A stretch of 47,099 nt of DNA from a bacterium (GCA_021812945.1 JAKAMI010000004.1:1-47099), one strand, 5' to 3'. Numbered from the stretch's first letter, positions 31,649-38,506 are shown. Numbers and translations are program-made. Notes: a model not told the origin generated them from the letters alone.

Positions 31649-31780
31649 GTCATCCTTAAGCTAATTTCTGTCATCCTGAGCCTGCGAAGGATCTTATCCC
31701 ATACTTTAGAGATTCTTCACTGCGTTCAGAATGACAGTCAAAAGGTAAAGATTCTTCGCTTTAAGGCTTAAGAATGACAG
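31649..31780. repeat. Run of four dispersed palindrome units
   Basis: GTCATCCTTAAG, GTCATCCTGAGCCTGCGAAGG, GATTCTTC...CAGAATGACAG and GATTCTTCGC...AGAATGACAG. These are the same families as near 18840 and 46502. Confidence 0.75.
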
Positions 31781-31909
31781 AACAAGCTACATTTCGCTGC
31801 AAACTAAAAGTAGAATAAAAGCCGCTGCCTATGATGATAACTTATTGCGCATTGATCAGGTTACTTCATAATTTGGTATGAGGATACTTTATTCTCAAAA
31901 GGAGAAATA

Positions 31910-32773
31910 ATGAAAAATGGATTTTCGACCGTTGCAATTATCTTACTGGTGGCTGCCGGCCTGCTTGGAGGCGGGGTAATCGGTTACGAATTTCGCGAGC
32001 CAATAAGGAGAGCTGCTGTTAATGTGGGCTCTTCGCTGGGCATTGCTGATACTACAACTTCCAACAATACAAGTTCAAGTATAGCCTCAACTTCAGCAGT
32101 CCAATTCGAAATTGAGGGGACAACAGCCGAGGTAAATGTATCTTCGGGCACCGTAGTGGTAAATGTTAAAAGCTCGACCGACAATGTCAAAGAGCTGCGT
32201 CTTTCACAGGTTCCGGTGTTGGTTACCGGTTCAACCGGTATAACGTTTGGTGATAACAAGAATCTAAAACTCGCCGATATTCCGCTCAACTCAAAGATCC
32301 ATATTCACGGCTCATTAGTCAGCGGGATTTTTGCCGCCAGTAAAATTGAAATCCAGAAAGAGGACTCTTCGACCGAAGCGGCAACCGACCAATCAACAGA
32401 ATTTGAAATCCAAGGGACGGTGCAAAGTGTTGCTTCAGACGGGGTTACCCTGGCTGTGACCGCGGCTAACAAGGCGGTTAAAAATCAAATCGGGGCTACG
32501 GTTACTTTGAAGGTGACTTCGGTGACTTCAATAGAGAAGAATGACAGTCATATAGCCGTTACCGGTCTGGTTGTTGGGGACAAGCTCAAAGCGGAGGGTA
32601 AAATCATCTCCGGTTTTTACACCGTTTCCAGCATCGAGGTTAAAGTTACCGAAAAGGCCGATACGATTTCCGAGTCGACAAACCAGACCGAGGCCGACAA
32701 ACAGGCTGCTGAAAAAGCGGCTGAAGCAGCCAAAAAGGCCGCCGAAGCTGCCGCCGAGGCACAAAGCAACTAG
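31910..32773 (+). CDS. Anchored protein with two DUF5666-like domains
   Basis: 287 aa. A hydrophobic N-terminus (FSTVAIILLVAAGLLGGGVIGY) anchors it. Two related beta domains follow: QFEIEGTTAEVNVSSGTVVV ... and EFEIQGTVQSVASDGVTLAV ..., each ending with an (L/K)xxGxxxSGxFxxSxIE(I/V) strand, the DUF5666 OB-like pattern. The end is a 30-residue Ala/Glu/Lys helix (KQAAEKAAEAAKKAAEAA) like TolA-type spacers. AAAGGAG precedes the ATG. Function unknown. It is a relative of the 14203 protein and is terminated by a perfect hairpin. Confidence 0.75.
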   Translation: MKNGFSTVAIILLVAAGLLGGGVIGYEFREPIRRAAVNVGSSLGIADTTTSNNTSSSIASTSAVQFEIEGTTAEVNVSSGTVVVNVKSSTDNVKELRLSQVPVLVTGSTGITFGDNKNLKLADIPLNSKIHIHGSLVSGIFAASKIEIQKEDSSTEAATDQSTEFEIQGTVQSVASDGVTLAVTAANKAVKNQIGATVTLKVTSVTSIEKNDSHIAVTGLVVGDKLKAEGKIISGFYTVSSIEVKVTEKADTISESTNQTEADKQAAEKAAEAAKKAAEAAAEAQSN

Positions 32774-32791
32774 ATTTTGGCGGTGTATTTG

Positions 32792-32829
32792 CTATGAAAA
32801 AAGGCCCTTTTTGGGGCCTTTTTTCATAG
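32792..32829 (+). terminator. Intrinsic terminator after the two-domain DUF5666-like gene
   Basis: CTATGAAAAAAGGCCC/GGGCCTTTTTTCATAG, a 16-bp stem with a T-run. Confidence 0.9.
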
Positions 32830-32872
32830 TCTTAGTACGCTACCTTCAAGCTCAAAGGTTTGAGATAAAAGG

Positions 32873-32894
32873 GGCGAGCGAAAGACTACTCGCC
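32873..32894 (-). terminator. Terminator overlapping the stop of the 102-aa gene
   Basis: Minus strand: GGCGAG, with the stop codon in the loop, then CTCGCC and CCTTTTATC. The stem is only 6 bp but GC-only at its ends. Confidence 0.5.
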
Positions 32895-33194
32895 TTCCGC
32901 CGGAGAGCACTGACCACCTTGGCCGTGCTGATCTGTCGAGGAATCACGCGGGGCAACGACCCACTCTCCGGTGGCGAGCCGGACGCAGGGGAGGTTTCGG
33001 GAACGCCGTGGTATCGGAGGAGCGCTCAGATCGGGGACCATTTCTCCGCTTGGGAGCCTCTTGCAGGGGTATATGGGCACATCGAGAGGCAGCGTGTAGG
33101 CTGCGCAGACGTCTTCGGGCGGCGGGGCGCCGGTGTTGCCGAAGAGATGACGGCGGGAATCATCAAGTTGCTTCTGGAATTTGGTATTATACAT
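32886..33194 (-). CDS. 102-aa GC-rich Pro-rich protein with an internal repeat
   Basis: No family recognised. A basic helical start (MYNTKFQKQLDDSRRHLFG) leads to a Pro-rich body with two related 13-15-residue units: YPCKRLPSGEMVPD and LPCVRLATGEWVVAPRD (pattern PCxRL-x-[ST]GExV). Each has one Cys, so a paired binding or metal site is possible. GGAGGG stands six bases before the ATG, and TTGACA-16-TAAACT lies upstream. Codon use is far more GC-rich than neighbours, and a terminator overlaps its stop. Confidence 0.6.
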   Translation of the reverse strand: MYNTKFQKQLDDSRRHLFGNTGAPPPEDVCAAYTLPLDVPIYPCKRLPSGEMVPDLSAPPIPRRSRNLPCVRLATGEWVVAPRDSSTDQHGQGGQCSPAEGE

Positions 33195-33214
33195 GACAAC
33201 CCTCCTTCACTATA

Positions 33215-33242
33215 AGTTTAACAATAATTTGAGACTTGTCAA
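33215..33242 (-). promoter_or_regulatory. Promoter of the 102-aa gene
   Basis: TTGACA (33242-33237), 16-bp spacer, TAAACT (33220-33215), minus strand. Confidence 0.65.
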
Positions 33243-33274
33243 AAAGGGATATTTTTAGTATTGTCGTAGTGTCG

Positions 33275-33339
33275 TTCCCGAGTAGCCCCGATGTTTCGAT
33301 CGGGATCCCGACAAGCAAAGCTTCGTCGGGACTCAATGG
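33275..33339 (+). pseudogene. Broken duplicate of the tRNA-Asn 5' half
   Basis: TTCCCGAGTAGC (33275-33286) and CTCAATGG (33332-33339) are the two halves of the tRNA-Asn 5' sequence TTCCCGAGTAGCTCAATGG, separated by 45 bases of palindromic repeat (CCCGAT...ATCGGG, CCCGACAAGC...GTCGGGA). The intact copy follows 15 bases later. The fragment has no anticodon or 3' half. Confidence 0.55.
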
Positions 33340-33388
33340 GATCAAAAATGTTATTCCCGAGTAGCTCAATGGCAGAGCAAACGGCTGT

Positions 33389-33617
33389 AGACCTATTGCA
33401 GCTCTTACAGGAAACTGTAAGATGAACTTTTTGGGATAACGGTGAAGGCTAAATTTTGTGTCATTCCCGCGAAGGCGGGAATCCACTCAACATGCTAATA
33501 CCGTGGGAACCCCGAGGAATCGGGGAGCGCCGTAGAGACTAGATACCAAAACACCTAAAATCGAAAGATCATGGTGAAGATATAGTCCACGCCATTATGA
33601 AAATAGTGGATAAAGTG
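33389..33617 (+). other. Group I self-splicing intron in tRNA-Asn
   Basis: 229 nt, no ORF. The exon end GCTGT pairs with the internal guide GCAGC (33398-33402), giving the obligatory U-G at the 5' splice site; the last base is G (33617). P2 is CTTACAG-gaaa-CTGTAAG. P4 pairs ACGGT with ACCGT, P6 is CCCCG/CGGGG. The conserved R and S elements are AGAGACTAGATACC and AAGATATAGTCC, whose GACTA/TAGTC makes P7, the guanosine site. P8 is CACC/GGTG and P9 CCATTAT-gaaa-ATAGTGG. A dispersed palindrome (33460-33484) sits in the P5 loop region. Pairings are read by eye. Confidence 0.92.
33460..33484. repeat. Dispersed palindrome within the intron
   Basis: GTCATTCCCGCGAAGGCGGG followed by AATCC, same family as 18840 and 46502. 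It lies between P4 strands, in a region where peripheral insertions are tolerated. Confidence 0.85.
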
Positions 33618-33662
33618 TAACCGTTAGGTTGTCGGTTCGAGTCCGACCTCGGGAGCCATAAT

Positions 33663-33690
33663 AAAATGATCACCTTTGAGTGGTCATTTT
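33663..33690 (+). terminator. Intrinsic terminator after tRNA-Asn
   Basis: AAAATGATCAC/GTGGTCATTTT, 11 bp with one G-U pair, followed by GTTATTC. Confidence 0.75.
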
Positions 33691-33701
33691 GTTATTCAGG
33701 C

Positions 33702-33730
33702 TTGAGAGAAGTTGGGAAAATTGATATGAT
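33702..33730 (+). promoter_or_regulatory. Promoter of the NUDIX gene
   Basis: TTGAGA (33702-33707), 17-bp spacer, TATGAT (33725-33730), about 20 bases before the ATG at 33755. Confidence 0.6.
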
Positions 33731-33754
33731 CAGACTAGGATTAATGAAAAACTT

Positions 33755-34177
33755 ATGGATGAGCACAAAATTCGTATCTCGGCCAAGTGTTTTTGTTTCG
33801 ACAGCCAAGGCAAGGTTTTGCTAGTCAAAAGCAACCAAGGTGATTTCTGGTCTACCCCGGGCGGGGGAGTCGAGGAAAATGAAAGCTTGACCGCGGCGGC
33901 AAAAAGAGAGGTCATGGAGGAAACCGGCTACACCGTTAAGGTTGATCGGTTTGTCTTTATTCAAGATTATCAGACTAAGACATATAAAATACGCAATATA
34001 GAAGTCTTCTTTGTCGGCAAGATCGATGAGTCAATACCCCAGGCCACCGAGTACGACCACGAGTTTCGGTTTTTCACCGAAGAAGAATTCCTTAAATTGG
34101 TTTTTCGGCCGGAGGGAGTAAACCCGTTCAAACTGAGAGAAGTGGAAGGGGTGGAGTATGGCACATACCTTCGGTAA
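33755..34177 (+). CDS. NUDIX hydrolase
   Basis: 140 aa. The complete Nudix box is read as GGGVEENESLTAAAKREVMEETGY (G-x5-E-x7-R-E-x2-E-E-x-G), which binds the metal that cleaves nucleoside-diphosphate-linked substrates. Flanking strands match MutT/ADP-ribose-type proteins. Substrate not predictable; nucleotide sanitation is common. The later in-frame start at 33755 is preferred over the short out-of-frame ATG at 33744. Confidence 0.93.
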   Translation: MDEHKIRISAKCFCFDSQGKVLLVKSNQGDFWSTPGGGVEENESLTAAAKREVMEETGYTVKVDRFVFIQDYQTKTYKIRNIEVFFVGKIDESIPQATEYDHEFRFFTEEEFLKLVFRPEGVNPFKLREVEGVEYGTYLR

Positions 34178-34179
34178 AT

Positions 34180-34330
34180 ATCAATGTTGAAAAACTCTAA
34201 ACCCCAAACTCTAAACTCTAAAGAAATTCAAAAGTTAAAAATTACAAATCCAAAAATTTTTTAAGTTTTTTTGATTTTATTATTTTGAGTTTTTTTAGGA
34301 TTTAGAATTTAGAGTTTAGGATTTCCCGAA
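34180..34330. repeat. Quasi-palindromic AT-rich intergenic tract
   Basis: Repeated AACTCTAAAC words on the left and GAATTTAGAGTTTAGGAT on the right can pair as a long imperfect hairpin between NUDIX and ZIP genes. Similar word-repeat tracts lie at several gene borders here (for example 12640, 15955, 42656, 43105, 46775). Confidence 0.5.
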
Positions 34331-34338
34331 GGGATAAT

Positions 34339-35055
34339 ATGGCGATAATTGTTGCTTTCTTCACAATTTGCTTCACGCTTTTAGGCGGTTTGTTTGCCCT
34401 AAGGCTCAAAGATAAACTCCACCTAATTTTAGGTTTCTCGGCCGGAGCGGTTTTGGGCGTGGCTTTGTTTGATCTGATCCCGGAGTCAATAAATCTAGCC
34501 CAAAGCGGGTTCAATATGGAGACGGTGACTTTGTTTATCGCCGGCGGTTTCGCCTTTTATATGGTCCTGGACAGATTATTTTCTCTGCATCTCCACGGCG
34601 AGGATGAGTGTTGTAAGGAAAGCCATCGAGGGACATTGGGCGCCTTGACGCTCTGTTTTCACAGCTTTTTGGACGGCTTGGGTATCGGTTTGGCCTTCAA
34701 AGTCTCACCGGCCATCGGCTGGGTAGTAGCAGCGGCGGTCCTTAGTCACGATTTTTCCGACGGCATCAACACCGTAAACATGATTTTGAAAAATAAAGGT
34801 GGGGTCAAGCAGGCTTTCCGCTGGCTGGTCTTCGATGCTTTGGCTCCGGCGTTTGGCGTTTTGGCGGCCTTCTCATTTACCCTCAAAGAATCGACGCTCG
34901 GTCTCTTGCTGGCAATCTTTGCCGGTTTCTTTCTCTATATCGGCGCCGGCGAGCTGACCCCCGAGAGTCACCACCGGCATCCGACTTTCCTGACCACTCT
35001 GATGACGATCTTCGGCATTGTAGTCATCGGCTTGGCCATCCACTTTGCGGGGTAA
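34339..35055 (+). CDS. ZIP-family metal transporter
   Basis: 238 aa with about eight helices. The ZIP signature helices are visible as HSFLDGLGIGLAF (helix 4) and HDFSDGINTVNMIL (helix 5), which carry the His/Asp metal path, and helix 8 ends IGAGELTPESHH. A His-bearing loop (HLHGEDECC) between helices 3 and 4 is the usual variable metal-sensing loop. It would import Zn2+, Mn2+ or Fe2+. There is no obvious metal regulator nearby. Confidence 0.92.
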   Translation: MAIIVAFFTICFTLLGGLFALRLKDKLHLILGFSAGAVLGVALFDLIPESINLAQSGFNMETVTLFIAGGFAFYMVLDRLFSLHLHGEDECCKESHRGTLGALTLCFHSFLDGLGIGLAFKVSPAIGWVVAAAVLSHDFSDGINTVNMILKNKGGVKQAFRWLVFDALAPAFGVLAAFSFTLKESTLGLLLAIFAGFFLYIGAGELTPESHHRHPTFLTTLMTIFGIVVIGLAIHFAG

Positions 35056-35058
35056 TTT

Positions 35059-35101
35059 GGAGCCCACGCTTTAGCGTGTTAACAGCCTAAAGGCTGGACT
35101 C
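35059..35101. repeat. Double-hairpin repeat unit, copy 1
   Basis: GAGCCCACGCTTTAGCGTG then AGCCTAAAGGCTGGACTC: two small stem-loops closed by a GAGNCC/GGNCTC outer stem. Three more units lie at 39019-39172. Confidence 0.7.
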
Positions 35102-35167
35102 AAAAGAATCGATAAGGGTTTATCTGGATTAAGATATTTGCTACTATAAAAGTAAGCGGAGGAGAGT

Positions 35168-35806
35168 ATCAAAAAAAGATCAAAATTCTATTTGTATGGT
35201 ACGCTGGTCATCGTTTTTGCTGCGCTTTTGTCTGGTTATTTTTATTTGCCAAGTATTTTGGGCGACACGGTTTATCCTTTGCAGTACACCGATTCTATTA
35301 TCAAATGGTCGGCGGCTCACAAGGTCTCGCCAGACTTGACCGCCGGCATCATTTACCAGGAAAGTCATTTTAACCCCCAAGCCGTATCGGGGCCGGGGGC
35401 ACGGGGCTTGATGCAGATTATGCCCACAACCGGAGCCGGTATCAACAAAGCTTTCAACGTTCCGGGTTACAACGCGGATAAGCTCTACGATCCCGACATC
35501 AGTATAATGTTCGGTACTTGGTATATCAGCACCTTGATCCAGCGATATGACGGCAATACCGCGGCCGCCTTGACGGCTTACAATGCCGGCAGCGGGGCGG
35601 TTGACCACTGGTTTTCACTCGGGTTGTTTAGCGGCGGCAACAGCTACTCCAAGAGAGTTTTGGAGTATCAAACCATTTACCGCAATTACTACGGCCGCGA
35701 ACTTTTCGGAGTCAATTTCAAAGAACAAGCCATCGAAAAACCAAAACCGAGCTTTCTCTGGAGCCGGATGATCCAGGACTTGGTGGGACTGAGGTACGGG
35801 ACGTAG
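35168..35806 (+). CDS. Lytic transglycosylase (SLT domain), start codon uncertain
   Basis: About 212 aa. An N-terminal anchor is followed by the SLT/goose-lysozyme-type domain: AGIIYQESHFNPQAVSGPGARGLMQIMP, where the Glu in QESHF is catalytic, then FGTWYISTLIQRY and ALTAYNAGSGAV. It would cut peptidoglycan glycan chains to 1,6-anhydro-MurNAc ends. The track start (TTG 35192) removes the basic KKRSK head of the anchor; no ATG, GTG or TTG lies upstream in frame, but GGAGG stands just before ATC 35168, so I place the start there with caution. Confidence 0.88.
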   Translation: MKKRSKFYLYGTLVIVFAALLSGYFYLPSILGDTVYPLQYTDSIIKWSAAHKVSPDLTAGIIYQESHFNPQAVSGPGARGLMQIMPTTGAGINKAFNVPGYNADKLYDPDISIMFGTWYISTLIQRYDGNTAAALTAYNAGSGAVDHWFSLGLFSGGNSYSKRVLEYQTIYRNYYGRELFGVNFKEQAIEKPKPSFLWSRMIQDLVGLRYGT

Positions 35807-35849
35807 GAGTCCGAGAGTCCTGGAGTCCAGAAGTCTAAATTAAGAACAA

Positions 35850-36203
35850 ATGTCAAACGGATTTAAAGATTTAATTGTCTGGCAAAAATCGATAGATTTA
35901 TGTATTAGAATATATAGATTAACCGCAAAGTTTCCTTCTTCAGAGCAATATTCGATTATATCTCAGTTAAGAAAAGCAGGATCATCTGTGCCCGCCAATA
36001 TCGCTGAGGGCTGTGCTAGATTTTCAAAAAAAGAATTTACTCACTTTCTCTGGATCGCATACGGATCTTTAGCTGAGGTTGATACTTTCTTGATAATTTC
36101 TCAAAAATTGGGATTTGTTAAAGAAGCTGACTTAGTCGATATTAATGAGCTAAAAGAAGAGATTCGGAAAATGATTAAAACATTGATTAAGATTCAAAAT
36201 TGA
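35850..36203 (+). CDS. Four-helix-bundle protein (S23/Avd type)
   Basis: 117 aa matching the small S23-like four-helix-bundle family: MSNGFKDLIVWQKSIDLCIRIY, then SEQYSIISQLRKAGSSVPANIAEGCARFSKKEFTHFLWIAYGSLAEVDTFL. The family is often encoded in 23S rRNA intervening sequences or next to diversity-generating retroelements, but neither is here. It is flanked by imperfect inverted tracts of GTCC/GGAC words (35808-35845 and 36205-36250), which hints at a mobile unit. It lies just upstream of alaS. Confidence 0.88.
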   Translation: MSNGFKDLIVWQKSIDLCIRIYRLTAKFPSSEQYSIISQLRKAGSSVPANIAEGCARFSKKEFTHFLWIAYGSLAEVDTFLIISQKLGFVKEADLVDINELKEEIRKMIKTLIKIQN

Positions 36204-36253
36204 CCTTATTTTCTTTCGGACTTTCGGACTTTTAGACTCTAGGACTTTACGCT

Positions 36254-38041
36254 ATGACTTCACAAGAGTTAAGAAATAAATTTTTGAATTTTTTTGAACA
36301 GCGGGGGCACAAGATTATGCCTTCTTTTTCTCTAGTGCCCGACGAAACCGACCCGTCGGTGCTTTTTACCACCGCCGGCATGCATCCCTTCAAGCGATAT
36401 TATGCCAAACCTGATCTGGCTCCAGCCCCTGCTATTGTTACGATCCAAAAATGTATCCGAACCGGCGACATAGAGGAAGTCGGCGATGCCACTCACCTGA
36501 CATTTTTTGAAATGCTGGGGAATTTCTCTTTCGGCTACCCGAAAAAAGAAGGCTCCTATTTCAAAAAAGAGGCGATTGCGTATGCTTGGGAGTTTTTGAC
36601 CAAAGAACTGAACATCGAAATATCCAGGCTCTCAGCCACTTATTTCAAAGGGGAAGGTGGGATACCCGAGGACAAAGAATCATACGATATCATACGGAAT
36701 ATTACCAAATTACCGGAAGGCAAAATTGTTGGTACCGGTAAGTCCGAAACCTTTTGGTCGCTCGGGACCGAGAACTCCCCGGGCGGGCCAACCGTGGAGT
36801 TCTACATTGATAATATTGAAATCTGGAATCTAGTCTTTAATGAGTATATTTTACGAAATGAAAAATACGAACCGTCAGAGTACAAAGGCGTCGATACCGG
36901 CATGGGGTTCGAGCGTCTGCTGGCGGTTTTAAATCAGGCGGAAAATGTTTATCATACAGATATCTTTGAGGAATCTCACCGAAAATTGCACCAGCTTTTC
37001 AAAACTGAAAACCCGGTTGCGGAAAGGATTATCCTCGATCATTTGCGGGCGGCGGTTTTTATCATGGCTGACGGAGTCAGGCCTTCAAACAAGGGAGCCG
37101 GTTATGTCTTACGCCGCTTGATCCGTCGAGCTATCGTCAAGGCCAAAACCTTGGGGATTGAGGAGAATTTTTGTGCACGAGTGGCTACAACAATAGGTCA
37201 TTCTGAAGCCGATCCGAATCGGCTGCAGAATCCCACGAATGTTGGGATCCTTCGTTACTCTCAGGATGACGTGTTTAATGAGTTTGAAAAAGAAGAAACC
37301 AAGTTTCGAAAAACTTTGGCCCAGGGCCTTCGAATAATCAAGTCTCAAAAAGAATTTAGTGGTAAAGTGTTATTCGATCTGTACCAGACATACGGCATAC
37401 CGGTAGAAATTACTATTGAGGAAGCCGAACGACTTGGTAATGATATTAGCAATGAGACAATGAAACAGTTTAACAATGAGCTTTTGGCTCATCAAGAGCT
37501 TTCGCGGACGGCTTCGGCGGGGATGTTCAAGGGAGGGCTGGCCGATGCCGGCGAGGAAACGACTCGGCTTCATACCGCGGCACATCTGATGTTGGCAGCC
37601 TTGCGTCAGGTTTTAGGAGAGGAAGTGACTCAAAAAGGTTCGAACATTACTGCTGAGAGATTAAGATTTGATTTCAATTATCCGGAAAAGCTGACTTCGG
37701 AGCAGATCAAATCGGTGGAAGATATTGTAAACGAAAAAATTAAGGAGGATCTGCCCGTCACGATGGAGGAGATGGGCATTGACGACGCCAAAAAGTCCGG
37801 CGCCATGGGGGTATTCGATGACAGGTACGGGGACAAGGTGAAGGTTTACACAATCGGTAGGACCCATTCGACTCTTCTTCGCCAAGCCCAGGATCGCTCA
37901 GGGCCAATCGAGAAGCCGTTCTCGATTGAGATTTGCGGCGGCCCGCATGTCAAAAGAACCGGCGAACTCGGCCGCTTCAAAATCATCAAAGAAGAGTCCT
38001 CCTCCGCCGGTGTCCGGAGGATCAAAGCAATATTGGAATAG
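36254..38041 (+). CDS. alaS: Alanyl-tRNA synthetase, short form with two repeat-derived insertions
   Basis: 595 aa against about 870 in E. coli. The catalytic domain shows LVPDETDPSVLFTTAGMHPFKRYY and THLTFFEMLGNFSFG. The editing domain has HTAAHLMLA and CGGPHVKRT, the metal-site His/Cys. It ends at RRIKAILE, so the C-terminal oligomerisation domain is absent, as in CPR enzymes. Residues about 315-339 (HSEADPNRLQNPTNVGILRYSQDD) and 538-551 (TLLRQAQDRSG) are in-frame palindromic-repeat translations, in surface-loop-like positions before the editing Cys motif. A 99-aa gene follows 12 bases on. Confidence 0.96.
   Translation: MTSQELRNKFLNFFEQRGHKIMPSFSLVPDETDPSVLFTTAGMHPFKRYYAKPDLAPAPAIVTIQKCIRTGDIEEVGDATHLTFFEMLGNFSFGYPKKEGSYFKKEAIAYAWEFLTKELNIEISRLSATYFKGEGGIPEDKESYDIIRNITKLPEGKIVGTGKSETFWSLGTENSPGGPTVEFYIDNIEIWNLVFNEYILRNEKYEPSEYKGVDTGMGFERLLAVLNQAENVYHTDIFEESHRKLHQLFKTENPVAERIILDHLRAAVFIMADGVRPSNKGAGYVLRRLIRRAIVKAKTLGIEENFCARVATTIGHSEADPNRLQNPTNVGILRYSQDDVFNEFEKEETKFRKTLAQGLRIIKSQKEFSGKVLFDLYQTYGIPVEITIEEAERLGNDISNETMKQFNNELLAHQELSRTASAGMFKGGLADAGEETTRLHTAAHLMLAALRQVLGEEVTQKGSNITAERLRFDFNYPEKLTSEQIKSVEDIVNEKIKEDLPVTMEEMGIDDAKKSGAMGVFDDRYGDKVKVYTIGRTHSTLLRQAQDRSGPIEKPFSIEICGGPHVKRTGELGRFKIIKEESSSAGVRRIKAILE
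37197..37270. repeat. Dispersed palindrome pair inside alaS
   Basis: GTCATTCTGAAGCCGATCC...GCAGAATCC and GGGATCCTTCG...TCAGGATGAC, two family members back to back, still in frame. Confidence 0.8.
37868..37904. repeat. Second repeat insertion inside alaS
   Basis: TTCGACTCTTCTTCGCCAAG followed by a CAGGATCGCTCAGGG end, translated as TLLRQAQDRSG. Confidence 0.65.
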
Positions 38042-38053
38042 GAAAGGAGAACT

Positions 38054-38353
38054 ATGGTTTATGGCGAAGGTAAATCAAACGTAGGGTTAGATAGAAACAA
38101 TGAACCGAATATTTCTCTCGCCGTAGGTCTCAACAATCTTATCGACGAAGTTGAGGAAGAAGGAGGGGTAGTTGAAAGAATAGTTCCTAGAGAATTGTTA
38201 AGTCGAATAGATAGTATTTTAGAAAAAGCGCAGCAAAGCGGTATTTCTATTAAAGGGTCTACACTAGCGGAATTAAACGGGTTGCAAAAAGCAGAAAAAA
38301 GAATGTTGTCAGATTGGCTAAGTTCTCATAAATCAAAAGAAGGGTCTATTTAG
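38054..38353 (+). CDS. 99-aa hypothetical protein after alaS
   Basis: Not recognised. An acidic and helical protein: MVYGEGKSNVGLDRNN, then LNNLIDEVEEEGGVVERIVPRELLSRIDSILEKAQQ and LAELNGLQKAEKRMLSDWLSSHK. GGAAAGGAG lies five bases before the ATG, and only 12 bases separate it from alaS, so it is translated from the same message. Its place right after a synthetase suggests a tRNA-related or housekeeping role, which is inference only. Confidence 0.65.
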   Translation: MVYGEGKSNVGLDRNNEPNISLAVGLNNLIDEVEEEGGVVERIVPRELLSRIDSILEKAQQSGISIKGSTLAELNGLQKAEKRMLSDWLSSHKSKEGSI

Positions 38354-38374
38354 CCACATAGTTCTAAAACGCGT

Positions 38375-38425
38375 TGAGGCTCGCCTAAACAGTCCATGCG
38401 GGACTGATTCGGACGAGCCTCTTCG
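38375..38425 (-). terminator. Long hairpin ending the 143-aa gene unit
   Basis: GAGGCTCG/CGAGCCTC (8 bp) encloses a second CAGTCC/GGACTG stem. On the minus strand it is followed by AACGCGTTTTAG. Confidence 0.65.
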
Positions 38426-38428
38426 GTA

Positions 38429-38485
38429 TTATGCGATCGGGGCACGCGGTGGTTTTCTCTCCTTCATGTCGACCTTGCGCGCCAT
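38429..38485 (-). CDS. 18-aa ORF between the 143-aa gene and its hairpin
   Basis: GGGAGG stands eight bases before an ATG that opens MARKVDMKERKPPRAPIA. It is very short and highly basic. A GTG start four codons earlier in another frame would give 35 aa instead. The good ribosome site and its place inside the same transcription unit support translation. Function unknown. Confidence 0.35.
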   Translation of the reverse strand: MARKVDMKERKPPRAPIA

Positions 38486-38506
38486 TGGTCACGCCTCCCT
38501 AGCAGA

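Larger units (their letters stand above)
33355..33658 (+). tRNA. tRNA-Asn (GTT), interrupted by a group I intron, CCA encoded
   Basis: Exons 33355-33388 and 33618-33658. The 5' TCCCGAG pairs with CTCGGGA, then discriminator G and encoded CCA. D arm GCTC/GAGC, T arm GTCGG-TTCGAGT-CCGAC, five-base variable loop. Joining after T33388 and before T33618 gives stem AACGG/CCGTT around the loop CTGTTAA, so anticodon GTT (Asn), with the intron between bases 35 and 36. If read without splicing the loop would appear as GTA, which does not fit a class I tRNA. Spliced, it matches the standard bacterial tRNA-Asn. Confidence 0.93.

Noticed and set aside
32571-33215. 214-aa plus-strand ORF
   Set aside because: It crosses the DUF5666-like gene, its perfect terminator and the opposite 102-aa gene; Arg/Pro-rich translation.
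33389-33617. Homing endonuclease in the intron
   Set aside because: No reading frame of useful length exists in the 229 bases.
33355-33658. tRNA-Tyr(GTA) without intron
   Set aside because: Only the unspliced loop reads GTA, the 3' half lies 229 bases away, and the variable loop is short while bacterial tRNA-Tyr is class II. The tRNA-Asn reading fits every stem.
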